Source of the DNA: Triticum aestivum
Taxonomy: Eukaryota > Streptophyta > Magnoliopsida > Poales > Poaceae
DNA length: 64,000 nucleotides
Reading direction: 5' to 3'
NCBI RefSeq assembly: GCF_018294505.1
Contig: NC_057804.1
Coordinates: 249,978,156 to 250,042,155 of the forward strand
Below, one piece after another: positions 12,035-22,869 of this stretch. The number at the start of each line of letters is the position of its first letter. The first letter of the stretch is position 1. A model generated the notes under the pieces. The model was not told where the DNA came from, made no database searches, and saw only the letters and a list, made by a program, of their open reading frames with translations. Position numbers and translations under genes: made by a program.

Positions 12035-13471
12035 TGACTTGCCAAGGCGGTGGATTTTAGTTTGTACGATAATGCTGCATCCATCTAAAGTAACGAAAGT
12101 TCTTACATAAACTTCCTAGTAATTCCCTCTTCGTAGGTGCATCATTACTCCTAACATTTGTAACATCAGTTTGAAACTTGTAATATTGCTATGTCCTATT
12201 CCTGCGTTTTCAAAATCCTGCAAATCAAACAGGTCCTGAGTTGGTGATGATGTTGTGCCTCCCATCTTTCACCAATATTCGTCGGATCTAGATCTGACGC
12301 ATACAAACCAAGCTTCTCCATTTTTGCAAAAAGATGCCCGCACTTGTTCCCTATTTACAAACAACTCTTTGTCTCTCACAATGAGCCTTATCTCCTCCCC
12401 ACCACATGTAGAAGGCCATGGAAAAATCTGGCGTGATGGCCGCCGCCGGAGCCATCCACCCCCAATCTTGGTGTTCCATGCAATGCACGGGCATCTACGC
12501 ACGGGAAATTATGTCGAACAGGGCTAGTTGTAAGCAGGCTAGCTCTACAGCCATAATGATAGTGACTGCAGATGGTGAGGCTGACTATGGTATGCCGAAC
12601 ACAGCGCCTATACTCAGGTGTCATCTCCGACGCAGGGTCTTGTCCCTTCACTGTGAGGAGTAGCACGTAATAATTTGACCAATGGGTAGTACAGTGCTAG
12701 TACTCCTACTACTACATTGGTAATACTACTACTAGGACTAGTAGCACCACCGTCTAGATTTAGGAGTACTACCACGTCCATCTGGATTTTAGTATTTGAC
12801 TAGCAATATCTACTAATGCATGTCACAAAAAATATACTACTCCCCCTATAAATAAATACATGGTGTTTTATTCCTATCGGCGAGAGAACTTAATGTTTTT
12901 TTGCTAACTAGAGTACTAATAGGATTACATGCAATGAACTAAACAATGCATGTCATGTTTGGTAGTCTCAAGTCATTGAAAGCATGCACAGCCCACATCA
13001 ATCATTGGTTGATATGTCATGAAATAAGAAACAAGGAGGGAGTTAATGCACCGTGCCTAAGTGTTTTGGGATTATTTGGTTTTTGTAAGGTGACTTACAC
13101 AACATTTTTGTTCACATGAATTAACATTTTATTGTTTAAATCAAAGGTCAAAACTTGGAGCAAAATGCAAAGGGGACCAATAAACCAGTAAACATCAAAC
13201 TTCTCTCGTTTGGCCCCAAGTAGAGGTCCGGTGAGATGACTATACTACACCGGCACGGAGGGGGATGCATCTTCATTGACTTACGGCAACTTCCTTTGGG
13301 TGAATGACAAGTGGGCCCAGGGGGTGGCTGGCCCACCTATCATACAGCCAAAGGCAGGTGCAGTAGAGGGCCGAGGAGTAGTACGAAATCCTACGCACCT
13401 ACGCCCGCTAACCAAGGGCAAGATGATCACTCGAATCGCAAGATCAGTTGACTAGAAGCTAAGCTAGACCC
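12035..13471. other. Intergenic, no gene recognised
   Basis: The first 200 bases are probably the 3' flank of the F-box pseudogene. The rest is AT-rich with ACT/AGT trinucleotide-rich sequence (12690-12790). A possible remnant MITE lies at about 12840-13043, with CTCCCCCTAT at one end and GGAGGGAGTTA at the other. I see no coding region. Confidence 0.5.
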
Positions 13472-14044
13472 ATGGAGGCAATGAGCGCGAGCATCAGCCG
13501 GCTGTGCCAGATGGTCCATGATGCCGGCTTGTGGCCCGGCACTGAGGAACGTCTCCAGGTAGTATTGCTTGAGGCCGCCAGGGCAAGGGGACGCTTGGAC
13601 GACAGCTTCGTCTCCTTGTTCGACGAGGTCCTTCTCGGTTTCCTCGACAAGTTCACCGTCGTCAAGAAGCTCGTGGACGACTTTGACGTAAGCCTCCAGC
13701 CGATGCGCCCAGGCTCTGCAATGCCCGCCACCCTCAACGGCCACTATGGTGACAACCTCTTCGACGCACTAGTGGCCCTGCGACTGCCCGCCGTCGCGCC
13801 GGAGAATGTCCACCTTGAGGTCTCGCTCGCTGCGCAGCGCCTAGCACAGCAAGACACCATCGACATCATCACCCACGTCTACACGCAAATCGTCCACAAG
13901 GACTACTACATGCACGAGGAGGACGATAGGATGCTGGCCTTCTTGGACCGCAGGGCCACCTTGGACGGCACTGTTCAGAAGCATGTTGAGCTCGCCGCCA
14001 ACGCCGCTGGTCCTCACACGTCGGTTGGTGACCCGACACACTAG
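13472..14044 (+). CDS. Uncharacterised 190-residue protein, intact single-exon ORF
   Basis: I do not recognise this protein. The ORF runs without interruption from ATG at 13472 to TAG at 14042-14044. Third positions are strongly C/G-rich, as in many grass genes and unlike the flanking DNA, which supports real coding. The product looks soluble and largely alpha-helical, acidic in the middle, with no signal peptide, membrane segment or cysteine motif. The N-terminal region (LCQMVHDAGLWPG) and the stretch around HEEDDRMLAFLDRRA are distinctive. No TATA box is obvious upstream. It sits between two decayed genes but has no visible lesion. It could be a lineage-specific gene or a recent gene fragment. 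Confidence 0.6.
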   Translation: MEAMSASISRLCQMVHDAGLWPGTEERLQVVLLEAARARGRLDDSFVSLFDEVLLGFLDKFTVVKKLVDDFDVSLQPMRPGSAMPATLNGHYGDNLFDALVALRLPAVAPENVHLEVSLAAQRLAQQDTIDIITHVYTQIVHKDYYMHEEDDRMLAFLDRRATLDGTVQKHVELAANAAGPHTSVGDPTH

Positions 14045-14373
14045 GGCGTGAGGATGTCGTTGATGGATCCGAATGTATTTTTATCTTTCCGTCAAATCCA
14101 TGTAGTAGTATATGATATTACAGTAATTATCTTACCTTTCGCATCAACTTCATAATTTTCGTACATACTCCATGCATGAACGGCGCCAGAACCAAACTTC
14201 TCATTACTATAGGCAAAATTGTTATTTTCTATCTATCGGTCGCGCCATGGAGCAGAACCAAATTTTACAAGTTACAAGTTCAAAAGGAAAAGCCTGCCGT
14301 GTTCGCGTCGCACCCCCACACGGTTGGTCCGACACGCCGCTCAAGCGGGAATGTGTGCGGTGTTGCATTTTCA

Positions 14374-14573
14374 CTTACAAGTGGGACCGCAGTTGAGCAA
14401 ACCGACTATCGGCAAACCCCCACCCCGCCCACCGCATGATGGCTGAGAAAATAGGAGGGAGAAGAGATGGCTGTAGCATGGACTCCAAGAAAATTGGTGT
14501 CGGATGGGACTCGTGTGGGTGGCGTGTGCTGTACTGCTAGACGTGAATGCTAGTTGTGGCCCATGCCACCCCA
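14374..14573. repeat. Local direct duplication, copy 1
   Basis: About 200 bp beginning CTTACAAGTGGGACCGCAGTT and ending near GGCCCATGCCACC recurs in the same orientation at 15535-15741, about 1.16 kb away. The copies have diverged by substitutions and small indels. The duplicated unit is noncoding as far as I can tell. Confidence 0.85.
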
Positions 14574-15015
14574 CTATATCGAGCCTATATCAAGGTACGT
14601 AGTACAAATTTCCTGCAGTCCATGCTCAGCCCTCCTCTATCTCTCTTCTCAGCCAGCCAGCGGACGCGCGGAGCCCATCATCCGTTTGCTCACATGCGGT
14701 CCCACGTGTGAGTGAAAACGCAAGCGGACCCACTGAACCTGCACATCTTTCACCTTGACGTGCTGGTGATGGAAAACAAATCCAATAAAGATCTTCGGTG
14801 GCCGCTTTTGGAGTTACTCAAGAGTAGTAAGATTCTATTTATAGTTTAACCCAAGATGCACATCTCGTGGCTTCAAATACCACTCTATTTTTTTCATGAC
14901 ACGACCTGGATGCTAGATGTCCCACTTGTCGGCAAAAGGAGGAAGAAACCGACCAAATCTTCGGTTGTGCTCTCAGATTAGACTAGTTGTGCTAACTTAA
15001 AAATTTTATTGTGTA

Positions 15016-15139
15016 CTCCCTCCATTCCAAAATACTTGACTTCCATTTGTCCAAAAATGGATGTACCTATATACTAAAACATGTCTAGATACATATATAT
15101 ATTGACAAATAGAAGGCATGTATTGTACAACGGAGGGAG
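15016..15139. mobile_element. Stowaway MITE, 124 bp
   Basis: The element begins CTCCCTCCATTCCAAAATAC, ends CAACGGAGGGAG, and is flanked by TA at 15014-15015 and 15140-15141. Internal ACATGTCTAGATACAT and flanking sequence match the common grass Stowaway layout. Confidence 0.9.
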
Positions 15140-15157
15140 TAGAATGGATGCAAGTTT

Positions 15158-15607
15158 TTGTATTGGGAAGAAGAGTACATCCATATATTGATAGAGCGCA
15201 ATTTAGTAGATGTTCTATCACTTTTAGCTAGCACAGAGGCTAGAGATGATATTAGTGCACTTGTTGATACTCCTACTAGAATAGAGGCTAGACATGAGAC
15301 TAGATGCGAGGAAGCAACGTCTACTTCTTTACACTCGGAGAAGAAAGATGCACGCAAGATCGAGCCTCCGCAGATCAACAATGAATGCATCGAGAAGGCA
15401 CTAATCCAACTTACAGGAGTAGTAAAATGTATTCTTGTGGTTCTTGTTTTCTTTGGTCTTGCTTTTCTAGTCAAAATTATCGTTGGAGTTCGTGCAAAAT
15501 GGAGGTCTGTTTGGGGTCGTGCGTTGGAGTTGGCCTTACAAGTGGGACCGCAGTTAAGGAAACCGACTATCGGCAAACCCCCACCTTGCCCGCCGCGCGA
15601 TGGCTGA
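15158..15607 (+). other. Open frame with a hydrophobic segment, no ATG; possible exon remnant
   Basis: The frame is open for about 150 codons but has no in-frame ATG upstream. The predicted peptide has a charged, Glu/Arg/Thr-rich part (ARDDISALVDTPTRIEARHE) followed by a clear membrane-like segment (VVKCILVVLVFFGLAFLVKI). Its 3' end runs into copy 2 of the local duplication. It may be a relic exon of a membrane protein or chance. I do not recognise a family. Confidence 0.25.
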
Positions 15608-15741
15608 AGTTAGAGAAACGACGAGGTTGAAGAGATTGCTCTAGCACAGACTCCTAGAAATAATATGGTGTCAGATGGATGTCGTGGTGGTGGCGTGTGC
15701 CGTACTCCTGGACGTGAATGCTTGTTCTGGCCCATGCCACC
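15535..15741. repeat. Local direct duplication, copy 2
   Basis: This is the second copy of the block at 14374-14573. Shared landmarks in the same order are GTGGGACCGCAGTT, CCGACTATCGGCAAACCCCC, GATGGCTGA, GGTGTC, GACGTGAATGCT and GGCCCATGCCACC. Confidence 0.85.
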
Positions 15742-16145
15742 ATACTACTCCTACTACTTGCTCCTACTATATAGTACTAGTATCGAGGATTCGAGGTGCT
15801 GGTTACGTACAGCGAACACATTAACATATGGCTACATTAAAAACACCCGCCCGACGCGCAAAGCATGTGAAGCTAGTACAAATAGTGTACTACTATTGTT
15901 GATTGGCCTCATCCGATAACCTGTTGCAATGCACGTACAATTATGTATTCGGAAAATATATTTTTGCCTCGTCGCACCACTCACTTAGAGAAGCGACTCG
16001 AAAACCATTCATAAATTTAGTAAGTTTATCACAGGCATATCATTTTATTACATACAACAGGTCATCAACCCACATCGACAACGAGGATATATTATAAATA
16101 CTAAAGTTGTCACCACACAACAAATAACAAGCAATGAAATGAACT

Positions 16146-17570
16146 TCAACTCAACCATTCCTCGGCATTGGAAATGCTTGCTTTGAACCACAAGTGATTC
16201 TCTGGGACGGGCCATCCATTGTCGATCTGGAGACCAACGCAGGACTGATCATCCATGCTGAAGCAGCCTACTATATCAGTACCAGGGTAGGGAACCACCC
16301 AAATGTCCGAGGTATAGACACAGTTGCTTCTCATAAATGGTAGTAACGTTGTGTCAACAGCAGTTGGATCACCTTTCACCATCATTGGATAGTTTTGTCC
16401 AAGGAAGAGCGAGTATTCTCCAAGACTATCAATTCTGTACCAGGGAGAAGGAGTTGGCACTAGCACACTAGTATCCATCCCGAATACCATGCAACGGGTG
16501 TTGGAATAGGTCTGGAGAGTGCGACCATGGGAGACTACACCTGCTTCCTTAGCAGTAACATCATCAGTGGGCTGTATACACACAAGAAGAGGCGATTCAT
16601 CAGAATTAGTTGCTAGGCGCCAAAGAGTATATGGGCGCTGCTCGTCCTCATTCTCGTGATCATCACCATCGTCATCTCCCCCTTGGTTATAAAATATTTC
16701 AAGTATAGGTGGTGGAATGTTCACAGGACCTTGGAAACACAAGAAGAAGGTTAATTAGTAAAGGGAAACTTGCTAACCCGCATGCATGTGGATGAAACAA
16801 TTATAATTACGGTGGAAGACAAGTGTACCGAAACTATGAGGATGCCATGCAAAAATAGTGCCACAAGTGGTGGAAGCAAACACAAGGCCCTCGTATTGAA
16901 TTGCATCACAGTACTCATCCGTGTACAGGAACTGATTTTTGAGCAATATCCATCGAGTCAAACCACCAAGGACGGCAACAAGCTTGACGAAGATAGCAAC
17001 AACTTCATAGTTCTTGTAATTCCAAGAGCGGTTGGGAACTCGTCAAATTGCTATCTTCCATAGAAGACAGTCACCATGATTGTATTTGAACGTGCGTACA
17101 ATACCGGTGTGCTCAACCTCTGGGCAGTCTGCTGAGATTTTTGGAAGTGGAACCTGGTCACGAGTGTACACATTCACAAGTTCCCACTCGCGGTTGGACC
17201 CAATGTAAACAACCCAATCTCCATTTGCGTCTGCCCAATCCTTGACCTCAAATGATGGCATCTTAACATCACACGTATCATTATCAAGCGGCATCAACTT
17301 GCACAGGATGAGGCCTCCGTCGTGCCGATGCCAGTCATCAGGGTCACGGCGAAGAAGATAGGGGAGATAAACCGCTCCTTGACTCTTGGGTTCCTTGTAA
17401 TGATGTTATTAGTTGAGTCAAGAATGGGCTTGAACGAACCTGCCATGCTAGCCGAGGTGATGACGTCACATCGATCAATGAGTTCCTCCACCACGTCATC
17501 TTTCAGATCGGGGCAAGAATAACAGGGTCGTTTCCGGCCTGTTCCCTCCCTGGAGAAGACGATCGAACAA
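16146..17570 (-). pseudogene. DUF295/KIB-type F-box-like gene, broken
   Basis: The last exon is 16146-16729. An intron of about 99 bp (GT at 16828-16827, AG at 16731-16730, phase 1) joins it to the upstream exon (16829 to about 17570). The upstream part has a divergent F-box-like stretch (DLKDDVVEELIDRCDV). The middle and C-terminal parts match the DUF295 beta-propeller style (WVVYIGSNREW; SLGEYSLFLGQNYP; RSNCVYTSD). Intact relatives are usually F-box proteins of unknown substrate. Lesions: a one-base deletion near 17339 that shifts frame, and TGA at 17043-17045. No convincing in-frame ATG is visible, so the 5' end is approximate. A two-lesion model fits better than extra introns because homology-like sequence continues directly across both points. 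Confidence 0.75.
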
Positions 17571-17647
17571 TGGCAGAAGAAAGGGTGAAGGGCTAAAGGA
17601 AAATGGAGGAGGGAGAGGAAGACCGTGCGACAGCAGTTCCTAATCAA

Positions 17648-18211
17648 GAGGGAAAGGCGAAGAGTCGGTGGACGGTTGCTAGTTTGCCACGGTTCACGAA
17701 GAGGCGCCCCGGCCTACACGTCCATTTGGAAATACTCTACTACTCGCCGTCGTCTCACTGATATGTTGGAATGGGACCACATGTCAATGAAACATGGTGT
17801 GTAATTTCTCGTGAAAAATGCGATCTGGCCGCGTTGGCCCGAGGTGCCGCATTAGTTATCGACCTTTATTTTCTTAATGGCGTGCCGTTCAGTTTTGAAG
17901 CACGACTAACTGGTACTGTACGCAGAGAAAATATCAAGTACTCTACCACTACTCCACCTCCAGTACTTGTAGTATAAAAAATATATATAGGCCGGAGCTT
18001 CAGCGCTTTCTTGCCAAGGGCTGCCCACTTGCTTCTCACACTACCACCCTCTCTCCAGATCTAAAAAAGATGGTCCCTCTCTCCCTCCTCACCAGTGGTC
18101 ACAGATCCGCTGGGGAAGAAAAGGACGTGCAGCATTGACGCACTCGTCGTCAGCGAGCGAGGTCAAGCACTTACGATAAGGCTGTCCTCTCAGACCTAGC
18201 GCCCGCGCGGG
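17648..18211. other. Intergenic, possible promoter
   Basis: The sequence TATATATAG near 17981 is followed by a C/T-rich segment containing CTCACACTACCACCCTCTCTCC, which resembles a plant core promoter and 5' leader for the tentative gene starting at 18212. An upstream ATG at 18069 opens a frame of only 22 codons. Confidence 0.35.
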
Positions 18212-20594
18212 ATGGCCTCCGTCCCCAAGCTCGCTGACGTAGTGTGTGCGGAGGACGACGACCATGAACGAAGCCACTTCCCGCTGACCCTCAGGTATGC
18301 TACCTCTTTTTGAACCATACCCTTGTTCTATTGCCCCATCTGCCACGTCGTTGCATGTGGATCTTTTTCCACTCCACCATCTTCCCAATTTGCTATCCTC
18401 TGCTCTGTTGGCCACGCAAACAAAAACCATAATTTGCACTATTAGAGGAAACCCTACTTCATGCAGACTAATCCATGTCTGGGTTGAATAAGGAAAGGAA
18501 GGGAGACTGTACTGTCTAAGAGAGTAGGCATCGAACCCACATCTAGGTTGAAAAGGGGAAAATCAGTAGCTAAGGAACGAGTCTCGTGTCTCTTGGTTGA
18601 AGAAAGGTAGAAAGGCATGACAACACAATAGAGAATGACCGGGTCGATCGGTTTGTTGTCCTCACATAGGAAAAAGGTGGCTAAAGAGAAGAAAAATGGG
18701 ACGTAATCCACATATGATGCCTGGATATTTGTTGCTCTGGGCAACCATACGTCCCTCACCACTCTGCGTTCGTGGAGGTACATCGTACTGGTGTGCCCAC
18801 TGTCCAAATGGGCCTCCCATGCTCTTATTGCCACTTCTTTTGCTGTTAGTATAACGCCAGCAGTCAAGTCAAGCAATGCTACTGCTAAAGTGATGCCACA
18901 TTTAACTAATGCTTCTCTCAGTCTAATGCCACCGATAAATTTAAGCAATGCCATTTATTGTCACTGGATTATTTCAGGGTTAGTTGTTGATTGTGGATGC
19001 ATTAAAGATTTTTCAGCTAAGGCATTCTAATGCTGTTGCACAGCCAATATACCAACGATGAAACTTGTTACTACCTTCAGATTTTTTCACTGTTGATGCT
19101 TATAGATTGCATACCTCACTTTCATGAGATAAGTTAATTTTTTTTGTACAGTGTCACCAAAATGCCAGGGCGCTGATGTCATTTTATTTTGGTTAAACTG
19201 CACATACAATTATGAAGACAAGAGGAAAGGTCAAGAGTGGGCACCTCCTCCTCCGGCTGTTCTCTTGATTCGTTCGATCAAGTTTTTATGTTTGGTCGAT
19301 TATCAAGATTGCGATAGCAATTTTTAAGGTCCCCCCGAGTTCGAAATGATATTTACCTTGGAGGTACATGGTTTGCAATTTTTTATACAGTCATTAGTTA
19401 ATAATGCTAGTTACCTTCAGACTTTTGTATTTGGTTTAATGCTCATGCACAGCTAGTATACCAGTGCTGGAACTTGTTACCTTTACATTTTGTATTGTTA
19501 ATTCTTATAGAAACCTTCCAGTGCTAGAGTTTATTGAAATCTGTTCAGTAAAACCATTGTACTGTACCCTGTAATAAACTAACTACTCTACTGTTGCACT
19601 AGCCACTGGATTAGTGTATATTTGTAGTATTCGAATGGTGTTGCATTTGCGTATGGACATAAATAAAGTGTGGCAAGCTTTCCGAGATATGTGATCAAGA
19701 AAACTACTACATGTTTTTCTAAATACTAGACGTTTGGGTACTTTAAATTGAACCGTGAAAACATATTATATTAAGGAACAGAGGGTGTAGAGTTCACTCA
19801 AATTATCCCGGTAAAGCTAGTCATAGCTTTGTTAAAATTAATGTTCCTTATGTTATCGGAGGAGGTCTGTATGTTTGTCTCTAATGCCTCTCGACTACAT
19901 ACCTGACATCATGATGTAATGTTAAGTCATTTCCTTTTGTACAGTGTCACTGTATTGTCAAGGCAGTGATGGCATTTTATTTTAGTAGAACTGCACAAAA
20001 TTTTCTTAAAAGAAGAGGAAATGTCAAGAATGGCTCAGTTTTTCAGAAAAAACTATGTATGCCTTCCTGACATCAGCCGCTGTTGCTTTATTTATTCCTT
20101 CAAATAGGTGGTTAGAAACAGTCTTGCTACCTTTTCCCATTAAGAAATTGGAATGCTTATATTTGTGAGTCTATGCTTCAACTAGTGCCACTTTTATAGT
20201 AATCACACTTTCAATATATATGCAAATAGGGATGCTCGATTTTAGTGGAACTGCACAAAAAGTCCAACTGGTTCAACATTAGGAGCATATTTTTTTCCAA
20301 ACCTTTATATCCAATTGGTGGCACTATGAGCTGTTCATTACGAAGGTACATGGTTTGCTACTATCTTGCTACTATTTTTGTACTATCATTAGATAGTAAT
20401 ACTAGTGGTTTGCATGTGAATTTATTGGCAGGGTGGACCTACATTGGAGGTGCAGGACAGGATTCAATGATTGGATGCTCAATTTCGGTTGTATCGATTT
20501 CACCTCTTCCATCACTGCGAACATGGATATCCTTGGTCTGATGAAGAATAGGCGCTATATTTCTGCTCTGAACCAGCAAATCAATTCAGTATGA
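18212..20594 (+). CDS. Tentative two-exon small gene (about 81 residues)
   Basis: This is a weak model. Exon 1 (18212-18294) starts MASVPKLADVVC and ends at a good donor, CTCAG|GTATGC. An acceptor TTGGCAG at 20431 opens exon 2 (20432-20594), which keeps the phase and stays open for 53 codons to TGA at 20592-20594. A TATA-like element lies about 230 bp upstream. Against it: the intron would be 2.1 kb, the second exon is AT-rich, and I recognise no family. A noncoding transcript with chance ORFs is an equally fair reading. Confidence 0.22.
19143..20036. repeat. Diverged direct repeats
   Basis: The block from TACAGTGTCACC through TTTTATTTTGGTTAAACTGCAC to GGAAAGGTCAAGA (19147-19232) recurs as 19943-20036 with many substitutions. 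A third partial copy appears near 20243. A second motif, GGTACATGGTTTGC...GTCATTAGTTAATAATGCTAG, occurs near 19372 and again near 20345. The stretch appears to be an old internal duplication. Confidence 0.65.
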
Positions 20595-21191
20595 AATTGT
20601 CCAGGGCAAAACATAAATGTATCAGATTGTCCAGTGCAGAACATGACAGATGCTAAGCGGAAGAGACATGTTTAAACCGAAAATACATGGTGTGATATAT
20701 GTTTACTAGCTGCTTGATATTTGTGCAGACAGAGACGTCTGCCCGTTACTATTTGGCAAAGAAACAAAGTGTCCGCAATTTTGGTTGAACAGCACAAGAG
20801 AATAGTATAGTCATTGCATGTAGTGCCATTTGAAAATAGACACAAAGATTGGATAGTCACTTCATGGACTGCAGAAAAGTAGTACTGTACTATTTACTGG
20901 CCAACACTAGGTGCTTCATTACTTTGGTCTGATTATACAATGGGCATCATTTTGCCTAAGTTAAAGTTTGTATTCCGAAAATAGTCTCACGGTGTGATCG
21001 AGAGAAGACAAAATCATATTGCAATGGATGTTCCTCCATCATGTGTGGTTCATTCTCATGGTTCCAGCTGTTGGTGAAACCACTTACATTTGCAAGAGGA
21101 ATTGTTGACTTCACAAACAAATTTGTCTTTTAGTCTGTACTGAATGTTGGCCAAGAGAAGCATGCATGTTAGTAGGAAGAACATATGTTTT

Positions 21192-21378
21192 TCTAGATCT
21201 TTGCTTTTGGAGCTACATATTTGTATATGATCTGTGAATCATTGAGATGCATTAACATGTTGATCTTATGTATGGGAATCGTACTAGTTAGTTTTAGTTG
21301 CGAAGCAAGATTTGAAGTGGCTGATCTTTGCTTTTGGAGCTACATATTTGTATATGATCTATGAATCATTGAGATGTA
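21192..21378. repeat. Direct repeat, about 65 bp, 120 bp apart
   Basis: The sequence starting GATCTTTGCTTTTGGAGCTA and running through GAATCATTGAGATG occurs at about 21197 and 21322. The two copies are nearly identical, so the duplication is recent compared with those at 19-20 kb. Confidence 0.85.
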
Positions 21379-21498
21379 TTAACAGTTACTTATTTCTGTT
21401 CGCTCAGTGTTTACAAGTTACTGATCGATCACTAGCTAGCCTACAAATGCGCTCCTGGCAGTTTTATTTGCGACGCAAGATGCGAAGTGGTTTTTTGA

Positions 21499-21760
21499 AT
21501 AAAAATGCCTACCTCCGAAGAAACTGACAAGCTACACTATCGAGCCTACACGGATAAAAATGCCTACCTCTGAAGGAACTGACAAGCTACACTATTGATC
21601 CTACACAGATAAATAGATCACGCACGTACTACCTCCTTTCCGGTTTGCAGGGCTCAATTCAAGAAACGACCTACTCGATCCTACACGAATAAATAGCGGA
21701 TCACGCACGTACTAGTACCTCCTTTCCGGTTTGCAGGGCTTAATTCAAACCTCTCACCAA
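21499..21760. repeat. Two overlapping tandem repeats
   Basis: A ~55 bp unit beginning ATAAAAATGCCTACCTC is present twice (21499 and 21554). It is followed by a ~80 bp unit containing GATCACGCACGTACTA and CCTCCTTTCCGGTTTGCAGG, also present twice. Together with the 21.2 kb repeat this makes a cluster of local duplications. Confidence 0.8.
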
Positions 21761-21769
21761 CCAAGGTAC

Positions 21770-22216
21770 ACCCTCCGTCCGGGTTTATTAGTCCCATGAG
21801 CAAAGCAGCAAGACCAAGGCATGGCAATAATTAACGGCATGCAGAAGTTTAAGCCTAATTAATTCCAGCGATTTAAGTGGCTGCATGCGTGCTCTCGGCT
21901 GTGATTCGTTGCATGCTACTTCGCGTACTGCCTGCGAGCGATTCTCAGTGCCTGCATGTAGCCGGCCGTAATTAAGGTAGCTAACTGATGCGAAAAAAGA
22001 TACGCTTTAATTGTTGCAGGCTTTTTAAATCCGTGGAATCATTATTGACAAGGAGGGAGATGATTCGAGTACACTCGTTCGACTACCATGCCGGCGTGCG
22101 ACCCAGACGGGACGGGACGGCACATTCATAATGTCAGTTTCTCTAGTTTTCCATGGCAAGCTGGCGCGCTAAGCCATTATGCATTGAATTCCGATGACCA
22201 TCGCGCTATCTTCCCC
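21770..22216. other. Intergenic upstream of the coiled-coil ORF
   Basis: The sequence CCCTCCGTCCGGGTTTATTAG at about 21773 resembles one end of a Stowaway element. A matching far end is not clear, so it is likely a fragment. No coding sequence is seen. Confidence 0.4.
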
Positions 22217-22217
22217 C

Positions 22218-22223
22218 TATAAG
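22218..22223 (+). promoter_or_regulatory. TATA box of the 22317 ORF
   Basis: The sequence CCCTATAAGTA lies about 97 bp before the ATG at 22317, in C-rich surroundings. This spacing suits a short 5' leader. Confidence 0.5.
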
Positions 22224-22316
22224 TATTGTTTCCTGGCCTTCTCCGGTGCCACCGTGACCCAACTCGCCATATCCTCATAAGCCCCCACCGGCCCGACATC
22301 GCTCGCCACGTCCGCC

Positions 22317-22802
22317 ATGCCCCCGCCCGTCAGTGGTAGGCGACACCGGAGGCAGTCACCACCGGAACTAGTGTTCGATTTTTCACCGGAAGGCAGACGG
22401 AGGGAGGAGGCATTCTATCTGTCTTTAGATGGCAATGCAGAGATCGAGGAGTTGTTGGAGCGCGACCGCATGGCGGAGGAGCAGGAGTTGTTGGAGCGCG
22501 ACCACCTGGCGGAGGAGCAGCGTATCACCGATTTGCGCCGCCAGCGGGACATGGAGCAGCAGCGCACCGATGCTCTGAGTCGCGAGCAGAGCGCCCGCAA
22601 CTGGGCCGAGTACGTGGAGGCCAGCGCCCGGAAAATAGCCCTGGAGGCTGTCGGTCACGCACGCGTTTGCGACGCCGATTTTTACTACCAACTCGTCAAG
22701 TGGGTTTCCCGCTTGGAAGCCGAAGCTTCGGTGGACCACGCCGGCATGGAAAGGGCCAACGTGCGCGAGCAACGCACCCTATTGCACCTCTTGCCAGTCT
22801 GA
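22317..22802 (+). CDS. Uncharacterised coiled-coil protein, 161 residues
   Basis: The ORF is intact from ATG (context GCCATGCCC) to TGA at 22800-22802. It starts with a basic, Pro-rich tail (MPPPVSGRRHRRQSPPE). A long Glu/Arg/Gln-rich helix (about residues 40-115) follows and should form a coiled coil. Within it a 12-residue unit (ELLERDRMAEEQ / ELLERDHLAEEQ) is tandemly repeated, matching a 36 bp DNA repeat at about 22447-22518. The C-terminal third (ADFYYQLVKWVSRLEAEASV) is less repetitive. No membrane segment or catalytic motif is seen. A TATA box at 22218 supports expression. I do not recognise the family. Isolated ORFs like this may be lineage-specific genes or parts of nonautonomous transposons. 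Confidence 0.55.
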   Translation: MPPPVSGRRHRRQSPPELVFDFSPEGRRREEAFYLSLDGNAEIEELLERDRMAEEQELLERDHLAEEQRITDLRRQRDMEQQRTDALSREQSARNWAEYVEASARKIALEAVGHARVCDADFYYQLVKWVSRLEAEASVDHAGMERANVREQRTLLHLLPV

Positions 22803-22869
22803 GGCGAGGCGCAGGATGTCGGTGCCGGCATTTAGCATGTACCACAGATGGCGGCCGACATCGTCTAGT

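Noticed and set aside
12840..13043. A possible MITE with CTCCCCCTAT and GGAGGGAGTTA ends.
   Set aside because: The inverted repeat is too short and imperfect to call; mentioned only in the intergenic note.
18454..18954. A 166-residue minus-strand ORF.
   Set aside because: There is no motif and no codon bias, and part of it falls in AATGCCAC-type repeat sequence resembling the 23.4 kb fold-back element. Probably chance.
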